DNA from: Pelagibacter sp052048135
GTDB lineage: Bacteria; Pseudomonadota; Alphaproteobacteria; Pelagibacterales; Pelagibacteraceae
Reading direction: 5' to 3'
Length of the DNA: 64,000 nucleotides
NCBI RefSeq assembly: GCF_052048135.1
Contig: NZ_JBNAIM010000002.1
Location: forward strand, 744,001-808,000
Shown here: one piece after another, positions 16,607 to 25,987 of the stretch
How positions within the stretch are numbered: position 1 is the stretch's first letter
Layout of the letters: each line of letters opens with the position of its first letter
Made by a program: the position numbers and the translations under genes
Notes under the pieces: model-generated
What the model was told of the DNA's origin: nothing
What the model saw: only the letters and a program-made list of their open reading frames with translations
Databases searched by the model: none

Positions 16607-17119
16607 TTAAATTTGTTTAATAGATCTAATATCTTTATTTGATAATGATAATATAAGTTTTGTAATAGGTTGTTTTAAAATTGGGTGTCTCCAGGCTTTA
16701 TTAAGCTCATACAAAGGTAAAAGAACAAAGTTTCTTTGATGCATTTTCGGGTGTGGCAAAATAATCTTGTCTTTCATTTTTTGATTATAATAATCAATTA
16801 TATCAATATCACATTCCCGAGGTGCATTTTTTGGTCTTTTTTGCCTTCCTAGATTAATTTCAATTTTTTTACAAATATCAATTAATTTTGAAGGTGATAA
16901 ATTTGATGAAATTTCTAAAATTATATTCAAAAATTTTGGTTTATTTGGATTTGGCCAAGATAAACTTTCGTATATGTTGGATGATTTTCGTATTATAATA
17001 TCATTTTGAATTAATTTAAATTTTGCAAGTTCAATATTTTTTCTTCTATTTCCTAAATTTGAACCTATTCCAAGATAAATTGTTTTAACTAGATTTTCTG
17101 ACATATCTTGCTTTATCAC
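16607..17119 (-). CDS. folK: 2-amino-4-hydroxy-6-hydroxymethyldihydropteridine pyrophosphokinase
   Basis: FolK transfers pyrophosphate from ATP to the pterin precursor of folate. The 170 aa protein has the HPPK landmarks YLGIGSNLGNRRKNI, the stretch FLNIILEISSNLSPSKLI, and the catalytic/metal block PRECDIDIIDYY followed by LPHPKMHQRNFVLLPL. The gene overlaps the 3' end of smpB by 35 bases. An ATG six codons in (Met6) is an alternative start that still overlaps. Folate supply matters for the THF-dependent glyA and sarcosine oxidase products in this window. Confidence 0.94.
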   Translation of the reverse strand: MIKQDMSENLVKTIYLGIGSNLGNRRKNIELAKFKLIQNDIIIRKSSNIYESLSWPNPNKPKFLNIILEISSNLSPSKLIDICKKIEINLGRQKRPKNAPRECDIDIIDYYNQKMKDKIILPHPKMHQRNFVLLPLYELNKAWRHPILKQPITKLILSLSNKDIRSIKQI

Positions 17120-17555
17120 GATTCCAATCTCTATTTTTTTTTACTGCTCTTTTGTCAAATTGTTTTTTTCCTTTTGCAACGGCTAGTTCAATTTTTGCTT
17201 TTCCCTTTTTAAAATACATTTTGGTAGGCACTATAGTAAAGCCATCTCTTTGCATTTTTCCTATTAATTTATTTATTTCTCTTTTTTTTAATAACAATTT
17301 TCTCTCATCTATAGGATTATGATTTGAGTAACTTGCCTGTTTATATGAAGCAATATGAGAATTAATCAAAACAATTTCACCATTCTTTTCAATAGCATAA
17401 GAATCTGCAATATTCACTTTTCCATCTCTAATAGATTTAATTTCAGAACCTTTAAGAACAATACCTGCCTCTAAAAAATCCTCAAAAAAATAATTAAAAC
17501 TAGCTTTTCTATTAAAACAAATTATCTTTAAACCAGGATTGGTTTTTTTATTCAT
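17085..17555 (-). CDS. smpB: tmRNA-binding protein SmpB
   Basis: SmpB carries tmRNA into stalled ribosomes for trans-translation. The 156 aa protein has the beta-barrel core starting with ICFNRKASFNYFFEDFLEAGIVLKGSEIKS and the conserved LLINSHIASY-type and LLLKKREINKL segments. The basic C-terminal tail KKQFDKRAVKKNRDWNRDKARYV is the part that enters the decoding centre. Its stop/start junction with dapA is at a single base. The tmRNA gene itself is not seen in this window. Confidence 0.96.
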   Translation of the reverse strand: MNKKTNPGLKIICFNRKASFNYFFEDFLEAGIVLKGSEIKSIRDGKVNIADSYAIEKNGEIVLINSHIASYKQASYSNHNPIDERKLLLKKREINKLIGKMQRDGFTIVPTKMYFKKGKAKIELAVAKGKKQFDKRAVKKNRDWNRDKARYVRKSS

Positions 17556-18436
17556 TAAATTAATCTTGCGGACTTCAGAGCTTTTTTTACAATTTCCTTA
17601 GTAGAATCTGTAACTTTAACTAAAGGTAATCTGACATTATCATCACATAAGTTTAATAATTTCGCCGCGTATTTTACTGGGCTTGGATTACTTTCGACAA
17701 ACATTGCATGATGAACAGGTTGTAAAATTTTATCAAGCATTTCAGCTTCTTTAATATCTTTATCTGTTTTAGATATTGACATTCTTTGAAAATCTGAACA
17801 AAGTTTGGGAGCAATATTTGCAGTAACACTTATTGCTCCTGTGCCACCCCTTTTATTAAATTCAAGAGCATTATCATCATTACCGGTTAACTGAAGAAAA
17901 TCTTTTCCAAGTTTTTTTAAAGTTTGATCTACCCTATTTAAATCTCCAGTAGCATCTTTAACCCCAACTATATTTTCTAGTTCATAAAGTCTTGACATTG
18001 TTTCTACTGACATATCTATTACCGATCGTCCTGGGATGTTATAAATTATTATTGGAATTCCACAGCTGTCATTAATAGCTTTATAATGTTGATATAAACC
18101 CTCTTGTGTCGGTTTGTTATAATATGGTGTTACTATAAGTGCTCCATTAGCACCTATTTTTTCAGCATGTTTAGTTAAAGAAATAGCCTCTTCTGTTGAA
18201 TTCGATCCTGTCCCAGCAAATACAGGCAGCTTACCTTTGCTTTCCTTCACACATAGTTCTATTACTTTTTCATGTTCTTGATGGTTCAATGTTGGAGATT
18301 CTCCTGTTGTACCCGCAGGAACTAAGCCATTAGTGCCATTTTCGATATGAAAATGGATTAACTTGATATAAGTTTCCTCATCTAGTTTATTATTTTTAAA
18401 TGGGGTAACCAAAGCAACATTTGAACCTTTAAACAT
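17555..18436 (-). CDS. dapA: 4-hydroxy-tetrahydrodipicolinate synthase
   Basis: DapA condenses pyruvate with aspartate semialdehyde, the first committed step to lysine and meso-diaminopimelate for peptidoglycan. The 293 aa protein has VPAGTTGESPTLNHQEH at about 39-55, VTPYYNKPTQEGLYQHY at about 102-118, Y132 in IIYNIPGR, and the Schiff-base lysine K160 in VGVKDATGD. Length is typical. It heads the minus-strand housekeeping block, with only 43 bases separating it from the divergent transglycosylase gene. Confidence 0.97.
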   Translation of the reverse strand: MFKGSNVALVTPFKNNKLDEETYIKLIHFHIENGTNGLVPAGTTGESPTLNHQEHEKVIELCVKESKGKLPVFAGTGSNSTEEAISLTKHAEKIGANGALIVTPYYNKPTQEGLYQHYKAINDSCGIPIIIYNIPGRSVIDMSVETMSRLYELENIVGVKDATGDLNRVDQTLKKLGKDFLQLTGNDDNALEFNKRGGTGAISVTANIAPKLCSDFQRMSISKTDKDIKEAEMLDKILQPVHHAMFVESNPSPVKYAAKLLNLCDDNVRLPLVKVTDSTKEIVKKALKSARLI

Positions 18437-18479
18437 AAATACTTATAACATAGTTTATAGATTCATGTACTAAAAGATT

Positions 18480-20699
18480 ATGCTTAAAAAATTAATATAT
18501 TTTATAATTTTGACTGTCTTATTAAATTTAACTTATTTATCATATGCAGAGATAATACCTTTAAAAAAACCTAGTCAAACTCAAAAGCAAGAGGAAAAAA
18601 AGTTATTAGCTGATATCTTAAAACCACTCCCAAAACCTATTGAAAAAAAAGAAATAAAAATAAAAGAAGATAAAGTTGAAAAAAAAATAGTCACAAAGAA
18701 GGAGAGCAAACAAGGTCTTATTTTACCCAAAAAAAAACCTTTAATTGCAGGATCTAAAACAACAGATACTATAAAAAAATCAAAATATTATAACAAGAAA
18801 GATTTTGAAATAGCCAAAAAAGCAATTTCAGAAATGAAACAAGCTAAATGGTCAACTGCACTTAAAACTGCAAAAAAAGCAAAGGATAAATCTATATATA
18901 ATTTCATTCAATGGAGACATTTGTTAACTAAAGGTAATAAGGCTTCGTATTATGAATATAAAACTTTTATTGATGCTAATGAAGATTATCCTAGAATAGG
19001 ACGAATAAAATATTTAGCTGAACATAAGCTTTCAACAGACTCTATTGCACCAAAAAAAATCATTGATTGGTTTGGTACAAACGAACCATTAAGTGGGTTT
19101 GGAAAGATGATTTTAGGAGAAAGTTTAATTCTAAATGGTAATACTCAAAAAGGAACCTCTCTTATTAAAGGCGGTTGGATTACAGCAGAATTAAGTAAGT
19201 CAGAATTAAAATTTTATAGAAAAAAATTTAAGAAATATCTTAACGCAGATGACTATATTAAAAGAGCAGATTATTTAGCATGGAACAATAAATACTGGGA
19301 TTTAAAAAGATTACTTAGATATTTACCAAAAGACTATGAATTACTTTATAACGCAAGACAATTATTAATGAGTAAATCCTATGGCGTTGACACTGCAATC
19401 TCAAAAGTTCCATCAAAATTTAAAAATGATGCTGGTTTAAATTATGATAGACTTAAATGGAGAAGAAAAAGAGGTAGAGTTGAGAGTTCAGTAGAAATTT
19501 TAACAAAAATAAAGAACACTAAAGATTATTTAGTTAGACCAGATAAATGGTGGATTGAAAGAGAAATTATTTCAAGATCTCTAATTTATAAAAAGAAATA
19601 TGAGTTGGCATATAAAATTGCCAGTAACCATGCTTTAACAGATGGACCTGAATACGCAGGTGCAGAATGGATGAGTGGGTGGATAGCATTGAGCTTTTTG
19701 AACGACCCATTATTAGCAAAGGATCATTTTGAAAATTTTTACAATAATGTTGGTTATCCAATTAGTACATCTAGAGGAGCTTATTGGTTAGGTAAAACTT
19801 ATCAAAAACTTGGGAAAAAAGAATTAGCTGAAGAATGGTTTGGTAAAGCTTCCGATTTTCTTACCACATATTATGGACAATTAGCTTTTATGGAATTAAA
19901 TCCTAATAAACCTTTTGAACTTTCTAAAGATATTGAAGTATCAAAAGAATATAGAGATTATTTTTTTAAAAAAGAGTTAGTAAAAACAACTTACCTTCTT
20001 GATGAACTAAATGAAGATAAATATGCAAAACATATTTTAAGACATTTAGCAAATGACAACATTGATAGTGGTAGTGAAGTTTTAGCTGCTGAACTAGCAA
20101 CAAATATTGATAGATTTGATTTTGCTATCCAGATTGCAAAAATTGCTTCTTATGAAAAAAGATTTCATAATAAGTATAATTATCCAATTATAAGTACTCC
20201 TAATTATATTAATGGAAGAAAAATTCCTGACACTGCATTCATACTATCAATTATACGACAAGAAAGTGAGTTTGATTTAAGTGCCAACAGTCATGCAGGC
20301 GCAAAAGGCTTAATGCAACTTATGCCCTACACTGCTAAATTAGTTGCTAAACAAGCAAATCTTCCTTATTCAAAATCCAGATTAACACGAGATGCTGAAT
20401 ATAATATTAATTTAGGTTCTCACTATATAGCTGGTCTTATTCTTGAATATGATGGTGCTTATCCATTTGCTATAGCCGCTTATAACGCTGGACCAAAGAG
20501 AGTTAGATATTGGAAAAAAATAAATAAGAATCCTCAAAAAAATCAAATTGATTATGTTAATTGGATTGAATTAATTAAATTCAAAGAAACAAGAAATTAT
20601 GTTCAAAGAGTACTGGAGAATTATAATGTCTATCGTTATATTTTAGCTCAAAAACCAATTTCTATGAAAAACTTTTTCAAAGATGAGCCTTTGTATTAA
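18480..20699 (+). CDS. slt: Soluble lytic murein transglycosylase
   Basis: Cleaves glycan strands of peptidoglycan in the periplasm with formation of anhydromuramic ends. The 739 aa protein begins with a signal peptide (about 1-24, ending LTYLSYAEI). A lysine/proline-rich linker to about residue 95 follows. A long helical region to about 560 has the character of the superhelical U-domain of Slt70. The catalytic SLT domain is at about 580-720, with E595 in IIRQESEFDLSANSHAGAKG, GLMQLMP and AIAAYNAGP. The length and layout match Slt70-type enzymes, with a longer N-terminal linker. It is divergent from dapA, another peptidoglycan-related gene. Confidence 0.92.
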   Translation: MLKKLIYFIILTVLLNLTYLSYAEIIPLKKPSQTQKQEEKKLLADILKPLPKPIEKKEIKIKEDKVEKKIVTKKESKQGLILPKKKPLIAGSKTTDTIKKSKYYNKKDFEIAKKAISEMKQAKWSTALKTAKKAKDKSIYNFIQWRHLLTKGNKASYYEYKTFIDANEDYPRIGRIKYLAEHKLSTDSIAPKKIIDWFGTNEPLSGFGKMILGESLILNGNTQKGTSLIKGGWITAELSKSELKFYRKKFKKYLNADDYIKRADYLAWNNKYWDLKRLLRYLPKDYELLYNARQLLMSKSYGVDTAISKVPSKFKNDAGLNYDRLKWRRKRGRVESSVEILTKIKNTKDYLVRPDKWWIEREIISRSLIYKKKYELAYKIASNHALTDGPEYAGAEWMSGWIALSFLNDPLLAKDHFENFYNNVGYPISTSRGAYWLGKTYQKLGKKELAEEWFGKASDFLTTYYGQLAFMELNPNKPFELSKDIEVSKEYRDYFFKKELVKTTYLLDELNEDKYAKHILRHLANDNIDSGSEVLAAELATNIDRFDFAIQIAKIASYEKRFHNKYNYPIISTPNYINGRKIPDTAFILSIIRQESEFDLSANSHAGAKGLMQLMPYTAKLVAKQANLPYSKSRLTRDAEYNINLGSHYIAGLILEYDGAYPFAIAAYNAGPKRVRYWKKINKNPQKNQIDYVNWIELIKFKETRNYVQRVLENYNVYRYILAQKPISMKNFFKDEPLY

Positions 20700-20703
20700 G
20701 ATA

Positions 20704-20795
20704 TGGCGGAAGAGGAGGGATTCGAACCCTCGGTACAAGTTTCCTCGCACGGTCATTTAGCAAACGACTGGTTTAAGCCTCTCACCCACTCTTCC
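20704..20795 (-). tRNA. tRNA-Ser (anticodon GCU)
   Basis: Read on the minus strand, the acceptor stem GGAAGAG pairs perfectly with CTCTTCC. The discriminator base is G and CCA is encoded. The anticodon loop TTGCTAA gives GCT, reading AGC and AGU serine codons, on a GTCGT/ATGAC stem. The T-arm carries GGTTCGAATCC and a long variable arm lies between, as in class II serine tRNAs. Total length is 92 bases with CCA. It is on the opposite strand to both flanking genes, and its 3' end lies 4 bases from the stop of the transglycosylase gene. Confidence 0.96.
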
Positions 20796-20859
20796 AGGAA
20801 ATTTGTCACTTCTGATTGTATTGAATAATCAATATTTATAAAGTAATTATTCACTTATA

Positions 20860-22113
20860 ATGAAAAATAAGTACTCTTTATTTTCACTGGTTAAAAACGC
20901 TTTTTCATATCATGAAAATTGGGAAAAAGCATGGAAAGATCCTGAGCCTAAAAAAGAATATGATGCAGTAATTATAGGTGGTGGTGGTCATGGACTTGCA
21001 ACTGCTTATTATCTGGCAAAAAAGCATGACATGAAAAATATTGCTGTTGTAGAAAAAGGTTGGATTGGCGGGGGAAATACAGGAAGAAATACCACTATAA
21101 TAAGATCAAACTACTTATGGGATGCAAGTGCCGGACTTTATGATCACGCATTAAAAATTTGGGAGGGTTTATCACAAGAACTTAATTATAATGTAATGTT
21201 TAGTCAAAGAGGAGTAATGAACCTAGCACATAATTTGCAAGATGTAAGAGATTTAAAAAGAAGAACTCATGCAAATAGGTTAAATGGGATAGATGCTGTT
21301 TATTTAAATACTGAAGAAGTTAAAAAATTTTGTCCTATTATTAATACTTCTCCAGATATTCGTTATCCTGTTTTAGGTGGAACTTTACAGAAAAGAGCTG
21401 GTACAGCTAGACACGATGCTGTTGCATGGGGTTATGCAAGAGGTGCTGATGAAATGGGAGTTGATATTATTCAAAATTGTGAAGTTAAAGGTATAAAAAG
21501 AAATGGTGATATTGTTGATGGTATTGAAACAACAAAAGGTTTTATTAGAACAAAAAAAATTGGCGTAGTTGCAGCTGGACACTCTAGTGTTATTGCAAAT
21601 ATGGCTGGACTAAAATTACCCTTAGAAAGCAAACCGCTTCAAGCACTAGTTTCAGAACCAGTAAAACCTATTATTGACACTGTTGTAATGTCAAATGCTG
21701 TTCATGCTTATGTAAGTCAATCTGATAAAGGTGAATTAGTTATTGGCGCAGGTACAGATGACTATGTCTCTTATTCGCAAAAAGGAAGTCATGATATCGT
21801 TGAGGGAACTTTAAATGCTATCTTAGAATTATATCCAATATTTAGTAGAATGAGAATGCTTAGACAATGGGGAGGTATTGTTGATATTTGTCCAGACGCT
21901 AGTCCAATAATAAGTAAAACATCTGTAAAAGGATTATATTTTAATTGTGGTTGGGGAACTGGTGGATTTAAAGCAACTCCTGGATCAGGTGATTTATTTG
22001 CACACACAATAGCAAATGATGAACCGCATAAATTAAATGCTGCTTTTAACATAAATAGATTTGTTAGTGGTGATCTTGTTGATGAACACGGTGCAGCTGC
22101 TGTAGCACATTAA
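20860..22113 (+). CDS. soxB: Sarcosine oxidase beta subunit
   Basis: FAD/FMN-binding catalytic subunit of the heterotetrameric sarcosine oxidase, which demethylates sarcosine to glycine and passes the methyl carbon to THF as methylene-THF. The 417 aa protein has the dinucleotide motif DAVIIGGGGHGLATAYYLA at 35-53 and the flavin segment GWIGGGNTGRNTTIIRSNYLW at 67-87 (written in full length here only as a location marker). H185 in GTARHDAVAW is the probable covalent FMN site. CGWGTGGFKATPGSG near the end closes the FAD pocket. It heads soxB-soxD-soxA-soxG. A weak TTGTAT/TATAAA pair with a 15-base spacer lies upstream at 20816-20842. Confidence 0.95.
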   Translation: MKNKYSLFSLVKNAFSYHENWEKAWKDPEPKKEYDAVIIGGGGHGLATAYYLAKKHDMKNIAVVEKGWIGGGNTGRNTTIIRSNYLWDASAGLYDHALKIWEGLSQELNYNVMFSQRGVMNLAHNLQDVRDLKRRTHANRLNGIDAVYLNTEEVKKFCPIINTSPDIRYPVLGGTLQKRAGTARHDAVAWGYARGADEMGVDIIQNCEVKGIKRNGDIVDGIETTKGFIRTKKIGVVAAGHSSVIANMAGLKLPLESKPLQALVSEPVKPIIDTVVMSNAVHAYVSQSDKGELVIGAGTDDYVSYSQKGSHDIVEGTLNAILELYPIFSRMRMLRQWGGIVDICPDASPIISKTSVKGLYFNCGWGTGGFKATPGSGDLFAHTIANDEPHKLNAAFNINRFVSGDLVDEHGAAAVAH

Positions 22114-22388
22114 TGTTTATAATTAATTGTCCATACTGTGGTGAAAGAGAACAAAGCGAATTTAAAGCTGGTGGGGAAGCTCATATAGTTAGACCAAAAC
22201 AACCAACTGAATTAAGCGATGATGAATGGGCTGAATATCTGTTTATGAGAAAAAATATTAAAGGTATCCAATTTGAAAGATGGGTTCATGCTCACGGATG
22301 TAGAAAATGGTTTAATATGGTTAGAGATACATCAAACGATGAAATAAAAGCAGTTTATAAAATGGGTGAAAAACCTCCAGCTAAATAG
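22113..22388 (+). CDS. soxD: Sarcosine oxidase delta subunit
   Basis: Small zinc-binding subunit of tetrameric sarcosine oxidase. The 91 aa protein starts MFIINCPYCGEREQSEF, with cysteines 6 and 9 as zinc ligands. WVHAHGCRKWFNMVRDT at 58-74 supplies H59 or H61 and C63. The start codon overlaps the soxB stop (TAATG), so the two are translationally coupled. Its length matches family members of about 90-100 aa. The subunit is structural and found only alongside soxA and soxB. Confidence 0.95.
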   Translation: MFIINCPYCGEREQSEFKAGGEAHIVRPKQPTELSDDEWAEYLFMRKNIKGIQFERWVHAHGCRKWFNMVRDTSNDEIKAVYKMGEKPPAK

Positions 22389-22391
22389 ATC

Positions 22392-25300
22392 ATGATAAAA
22401 AATTTAAGAGTCAAAACAAGTAAGTTTATTGATGAAACATATAAAATTTCATTTAAATTCAATGGGACAACTTATTATGGATATAAAGGAGATACTCTAG
22501 CATCTGCTCTTTTAGCTAATGATATTCATTTAGTTGGAAGAAGTTTTAAATATCATAGACCTCGTGGGATCATGACAGCAGGCTCAGAGGAGCCTAATGC
22601 AATAGTTCAACTACATAATAATACCGCAAGGACAGAACCCAATGTAAGAGCTACTGAGATCGAAATATATGAAGGACTTGAGGCATCAAGTCAAAATTGT
22701 TGGCCCAGTGTAAAATTTGATATAGGTGGAATAAATAACTTTCTAAGTCCAATTTTGCCAGCTGGTTTTTATTACAAAACATTTATGTGGCCTGCAAATT
22801 TTTGGGAGAAATACGAATATTTTATTAGAAAGTCTGCAGGTTTAGGAAAGTCACCAACTGAACCAGATCCTGATATTTATGAACATAAATACATACATTG
22901 TGATGTTTTAGTTATTGGGGCAGGAATTTCAGGCATTATGGCGGCAAAGACTGCTGCAAAAAATGATTTAAAAACACTTTTAGTTGATGAAAAGCCCTAT
23001 CTTGGTGGTTCAACAATTTATCAAAATTCTGAACATTTTAAAATTAACAATCAAATTTCAAGTTCATGGTTAGAAAAAGAAATTAATGAAATCAAAAAGA
23101 TTAATAATTTAGAAATAAAAACTAGAACCAGTGTTGCTGCTTTTCATGGTTATAATTTTTTATTAGCTCGAGAAAACTTGACTGATCACTTACCTTTAGA
23201 AAATAGAAATAACAAAACACGTCATAGACTTCTAAAGATTAGAGCCAAAAAGGTTATAAATGCTACTGGATCTTTAGAAAGACCATTAATTTTTGATAAT
23301 AATGATCGTCCAGGTATTTTGTTATCTTCAGCTATTGAGAAATATGCAAATCTTTTTGGTGTAGCATGTGGTGAAAAAAATGTTCTATTTACAAATAATG
23401 ATAGTGTTTACGAAACAGCGATTAGTTTGTACCAAAAAGGGATAAACATAGAAGCAATCATAGATAATAGAGAAGATGTTGATTCTAAACTAATCAAAGA
23501 AACTGAAAAAAATAACATTAAAGTCTACAAAGGATATACAGTTGTTAATACATCTGGCTACAAAAGAATTAATAAAATTTCAATAATGCAACTTTCAAAA
23601 GATGGTCAAAAAGTCGTGGGTTCCAAAACAGGTATTGAATGTGACTGTCTTGGAATTTCAGGTGGATGGACACCAGCTGTGCACCTCTTTACACAATCTG
23701 GTGGCAAATTAAAATTTAGAGATGAAGATCAAGTTTTTATTCCAAATATATATCCGTCAGACCAAATTAGTCTAGGTTCTTGTAATGGTGATTTTACTTT
23801 AGATGAAATATTAACAAATATACCTAAAACCTTAAAAGAGTTTTTAGATATAAAAAAAACTGATTATGAAAATTTAGAAGTTCAATCTTCATTTAATAAA
23901 TCAAAAAGAAATATATGGTTGCTTCCCTCTGATAAAGTCATTGGAAGAACAAAACCTTTTGTTGATTATCAAAACGATGCTACAGCAAAAGATATTAAGT
24001 TAGCATTAAGAGAAGGTTTTAGATCGATTGAACACGTAAAAAGATACACAACAACTGGAATGGGAACTGATCAAGGAAAACTTGGTAATATGCATGCGTT
24101 AGGAATTATTTCTGAAACAGCAGGCTCTAAAATGGGAGAACTTGGCACTACAACTTTTAGGCCACCCTACACTCCTCTTACATTTGGAACTATAGTTGGA
24201 AGAAATGTTGGTGAATATTTTGATATATTTAGAAAGACCCCAATACATGAGTGGCATGTGCAAAATAAAGCTGAATTTGAGAATGTAGGTCAATGGAAGA
24301 GGGCTTGGTACTATCCAAAAAACGGTGAAAATATGCATGATGCAGTTCAAAGAGAGAGTAAAGCAGCAAGAGATAGCGCCGGTATATTAGATGCATCTAC
24401 ATTAGGTAAAATTGATATTCAAGGTACTGATGCGTCTGAATTTTTAAACAGAATTTATACAAATGCTTGGTCTAAGCTAGCTATTGGAAAATGTCGATAT
24501 GGTTTAATGTTAAACGAAGATGGAATGGTTTATGATGATGGAGTTACAACAAGATTAGATGAAAACCATTATATTATGACCACTACTACCGGTGGAGCTG
24601 CAACAGTTTTAGGAAAACTTGAAGATTATTTACAAACTGAATGGCCTGAATTAGATGTTTATTTAACGTCTGTAACTGATCATTATGCAACAGTAAGTGT
24701 TTGTGGACCCAATAGTAAGAAAATTATATCTCAAGTAATTCCTGATCTTGATTTTTCAGATGAAAATTTTCCACATATGTCTTTTAAGAATGCAAAAATT
24801 GGTAAGATTAAATGCAGAGTAATGAGGATAAGTTTTACAGGTGAACATAGTTACGAAATAAATGTTCAAGCTAATTATGGTAAGTCAGTATGGGAAAAGT
24901 GTATGGAAGCTGGAAAGGAATTCAATATCACTCCTTACGGAACTGAAACTATGCATTTATTAAGAGCTGAAAAAGGATTTATCATTGTAGGTCAAGATAC
25001 TGATGCAACTATGACTCCTATCGATTTACAAATGAATTGGATAGTTAGCAAAAAGAAATATGATTTTATAGGAAAAAGATCTTTGTATAGATCTGACACC
25101 ATAAGGGAAGATAGAAAACAGTTAGTTGGTCTACTCACAGAAAATCCTGATGAAGTTCTAGAAGAAGGTGCACAAATTGTTGCTGATATTAATAAGTCAC
25201 CTATTGAAATGTTGGGCCATGTAACATCAAGTTATTATAGCCCAAACTTAAAAAAATCTATTGCTCTTGGAGTTGTTAGAGGTGGAAAAAACATGATGGG

Positions 25301-25397
25301 TCAAAAATTAATTATACCAATGGAAAATAAACAAATTAATGTAACTGTTGCAGACCCAGTTTTTTTAGATAAGGAGAACAAAAGATTAAATGCTTAA
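22392..25397 (+). CDS. soxA: Sarcosine oxidase alpha subunit
   Basis: Large NAD- and folate-binding subunit of tetrameric sarcosine oxidase. The 1001 aa protein has three parts. An N-terminal ferredoxin-like segment contains YKGDTLASALLANDIHLVGRS and KYHRPRGIMTAG. A dinucleotide-binding domain starts at DVLVIGAGISGIMAAK (about 174-189), with TTTGMGTDQGKLGN near 555. A C-terminal GcvT-like aminomethyltransferase domain of about 350 residues binds THF (from about 640, with LRAEKGFIIVGQDTD near 856). Length fits family members of about 960-1000 aa. It overlaps soxG by 8 bases. Confidence 0.95.
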   Translation: MIKNLRVKTSKFIDETYKISFKFNGTTYYGYKGDTLASALLANDIHLVGRSFKYHRPRGIMTAGSEEPNAIVQLHNNTARTEPNVRATEIEIYEGLEASSQNCWPSVKFDIGGINNFLSPILPAGFYYKTFMWPANFWEKYEYFIRKSAGLGKSPTEPDPDIYEHKYIHCDVLVIGAGISGIMAAKTAAKNDLKTLLVDEKPYLGGSTIYQNSEHFKINNQISSSWLEKEINEIKKINNLEIKTRTSVAAFHGYNFLLARENLTDHLPLENRNNKTRHRLLKIRAKKVINATGSLERPLIFDNNDRPGILLSSAIEKYANLFGVACGEKNVLFTNNDSVYETAISLYQKGINIEAIIDNREDVDSKLIKETEKNNIKVYKGYTVVNTSGYKRINKISIMQLSKDGQKVVGSKTGIECDCLGISGGWTPAVHLFTQSGGKLKFRDEDQVFIPNIYPSDQISLGSCNGDFTLDEILTNIPKTLKEFLDIKKTDYENLEVQSSFNKSKRNIWLLPSDKVIGRTKPFVDYQNDATAKDIKLALREGFRSIEHVKRYTTTGMGTDQGKLGNMHALGIISETAGSKMGELGTTTFRPPYTPLTFGTIVGRNVGEYFDIFRKTPIHEWHVQNKAEFENVGQWKRAWYYPKNGENMHDAVQRESKAARDSAGILDASTLGKIDIQGTDASEFLNRIYTNAWSKLAIGKCRYGLMLNEDGMVYDDGVTTRLDENHYIMTTTTGGAATVLGKLEDYLQTEWPELDVYLTSVTDHYATVSVCGPNSKKIISQVIPDLDFSDENFPHMSFKNAKIGKIKCRVMRISFTGEHSYEINVQANYGKSVWEKCMEAGKEFNITPYGTETMHLLRAEKGFIIVGQDTDATMTPIDLQMNWIVSKKKYDFIGKRSLYRSDTIREDRKQLVGLLTENPDEVLEEGAQIVADINKSPIEMLGHVTSSYYSPNLKKSIALGVVRGGKNMMGQKLIIPMENKQINVTVADPVFLDKENKRLNA

Positions 25398-25953
25398 TTA
25401 CACTAATGTAATAACCGAAGAAAAATCTTACTCAGGTTTGCAAATGAAAGAAATAAAACCTGTTATGAAATTAGTTATTAGAGGTAAAAAAAGAGAATTT
25501 TTATCTGCTATTGGTAAATCATTAAATCTATTGCTGCCTACTGAACCTAATACGTCCTCTAGAAGTGAAAGGTTGTCAGCTCTTTGGTTAAGCCCAGATG
25601 AATGGATGATTTATTCGAATGAAGTTTCTGATCCAAATACTAATGATTATGAAACAGAGAATTTATTAAATAAGAATATTTCTAAAATCAATCTAGGCGC
25701 TGTGACAAATGTTACTGATCAATTTGTTTTAATAAATATTAAAGGTGACAAAATTTTTGACTTATTTGAGACCGGATCCCCTTTTAATTTCAATGATTTT
25801 AAAAATAAAATAGGTTCAGTCGCTCAAACGATTCTCGCTAAAGTTGATGTAATTATTCATAATCAAAACCAAAATGAAGTTAATCTTTTTGTAAGACGTT
25901 CATTTTCACAACATTTATTCTCATGGATGAATGACAGTGCGTCAAGATTATAG
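25390..25953 (+). CDS. soxG: Sarcosine oxidase gamma subunit
   Basis: Gamma subunit of tetrameric sarcosine oxidase, a GcvT-like fold that docks on the alpha subunit. The 187 aa protein has LSALWLSPDEWMIYS at about 63-77 and NVTDQFVLINIKGDKIFDLFETG at about 112-134, which fit the family. The end FVRRSFSQHLFSWMNDSA matches the usual SoxG C-terminus. Sequence similarity in this subunit is always low, so position in the operon is important support. It overlaps soxA by 8 bases. Confidence 0.9.
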   Translation: MLNYTNVITEEKSYSGLQMKEIKPVMKLVIRGKKREFLSAIGKSLNLLLPTEPNTSSRSERLSALWLSPDEWMIYSNEVSDPNTNDYETENLLNKNISKINLGAVTNVTDQFVLINIKGDKIFDLFETGSPFNFNDFKNKIGSVAQTILAKVDVIIHNQNQNEVNLFVRRSFSQHLFSWMNDSASRL

Positions 25954-25987
25954 TCTCATTTAGATTTTAAATAAGTTATTAAAAGGA

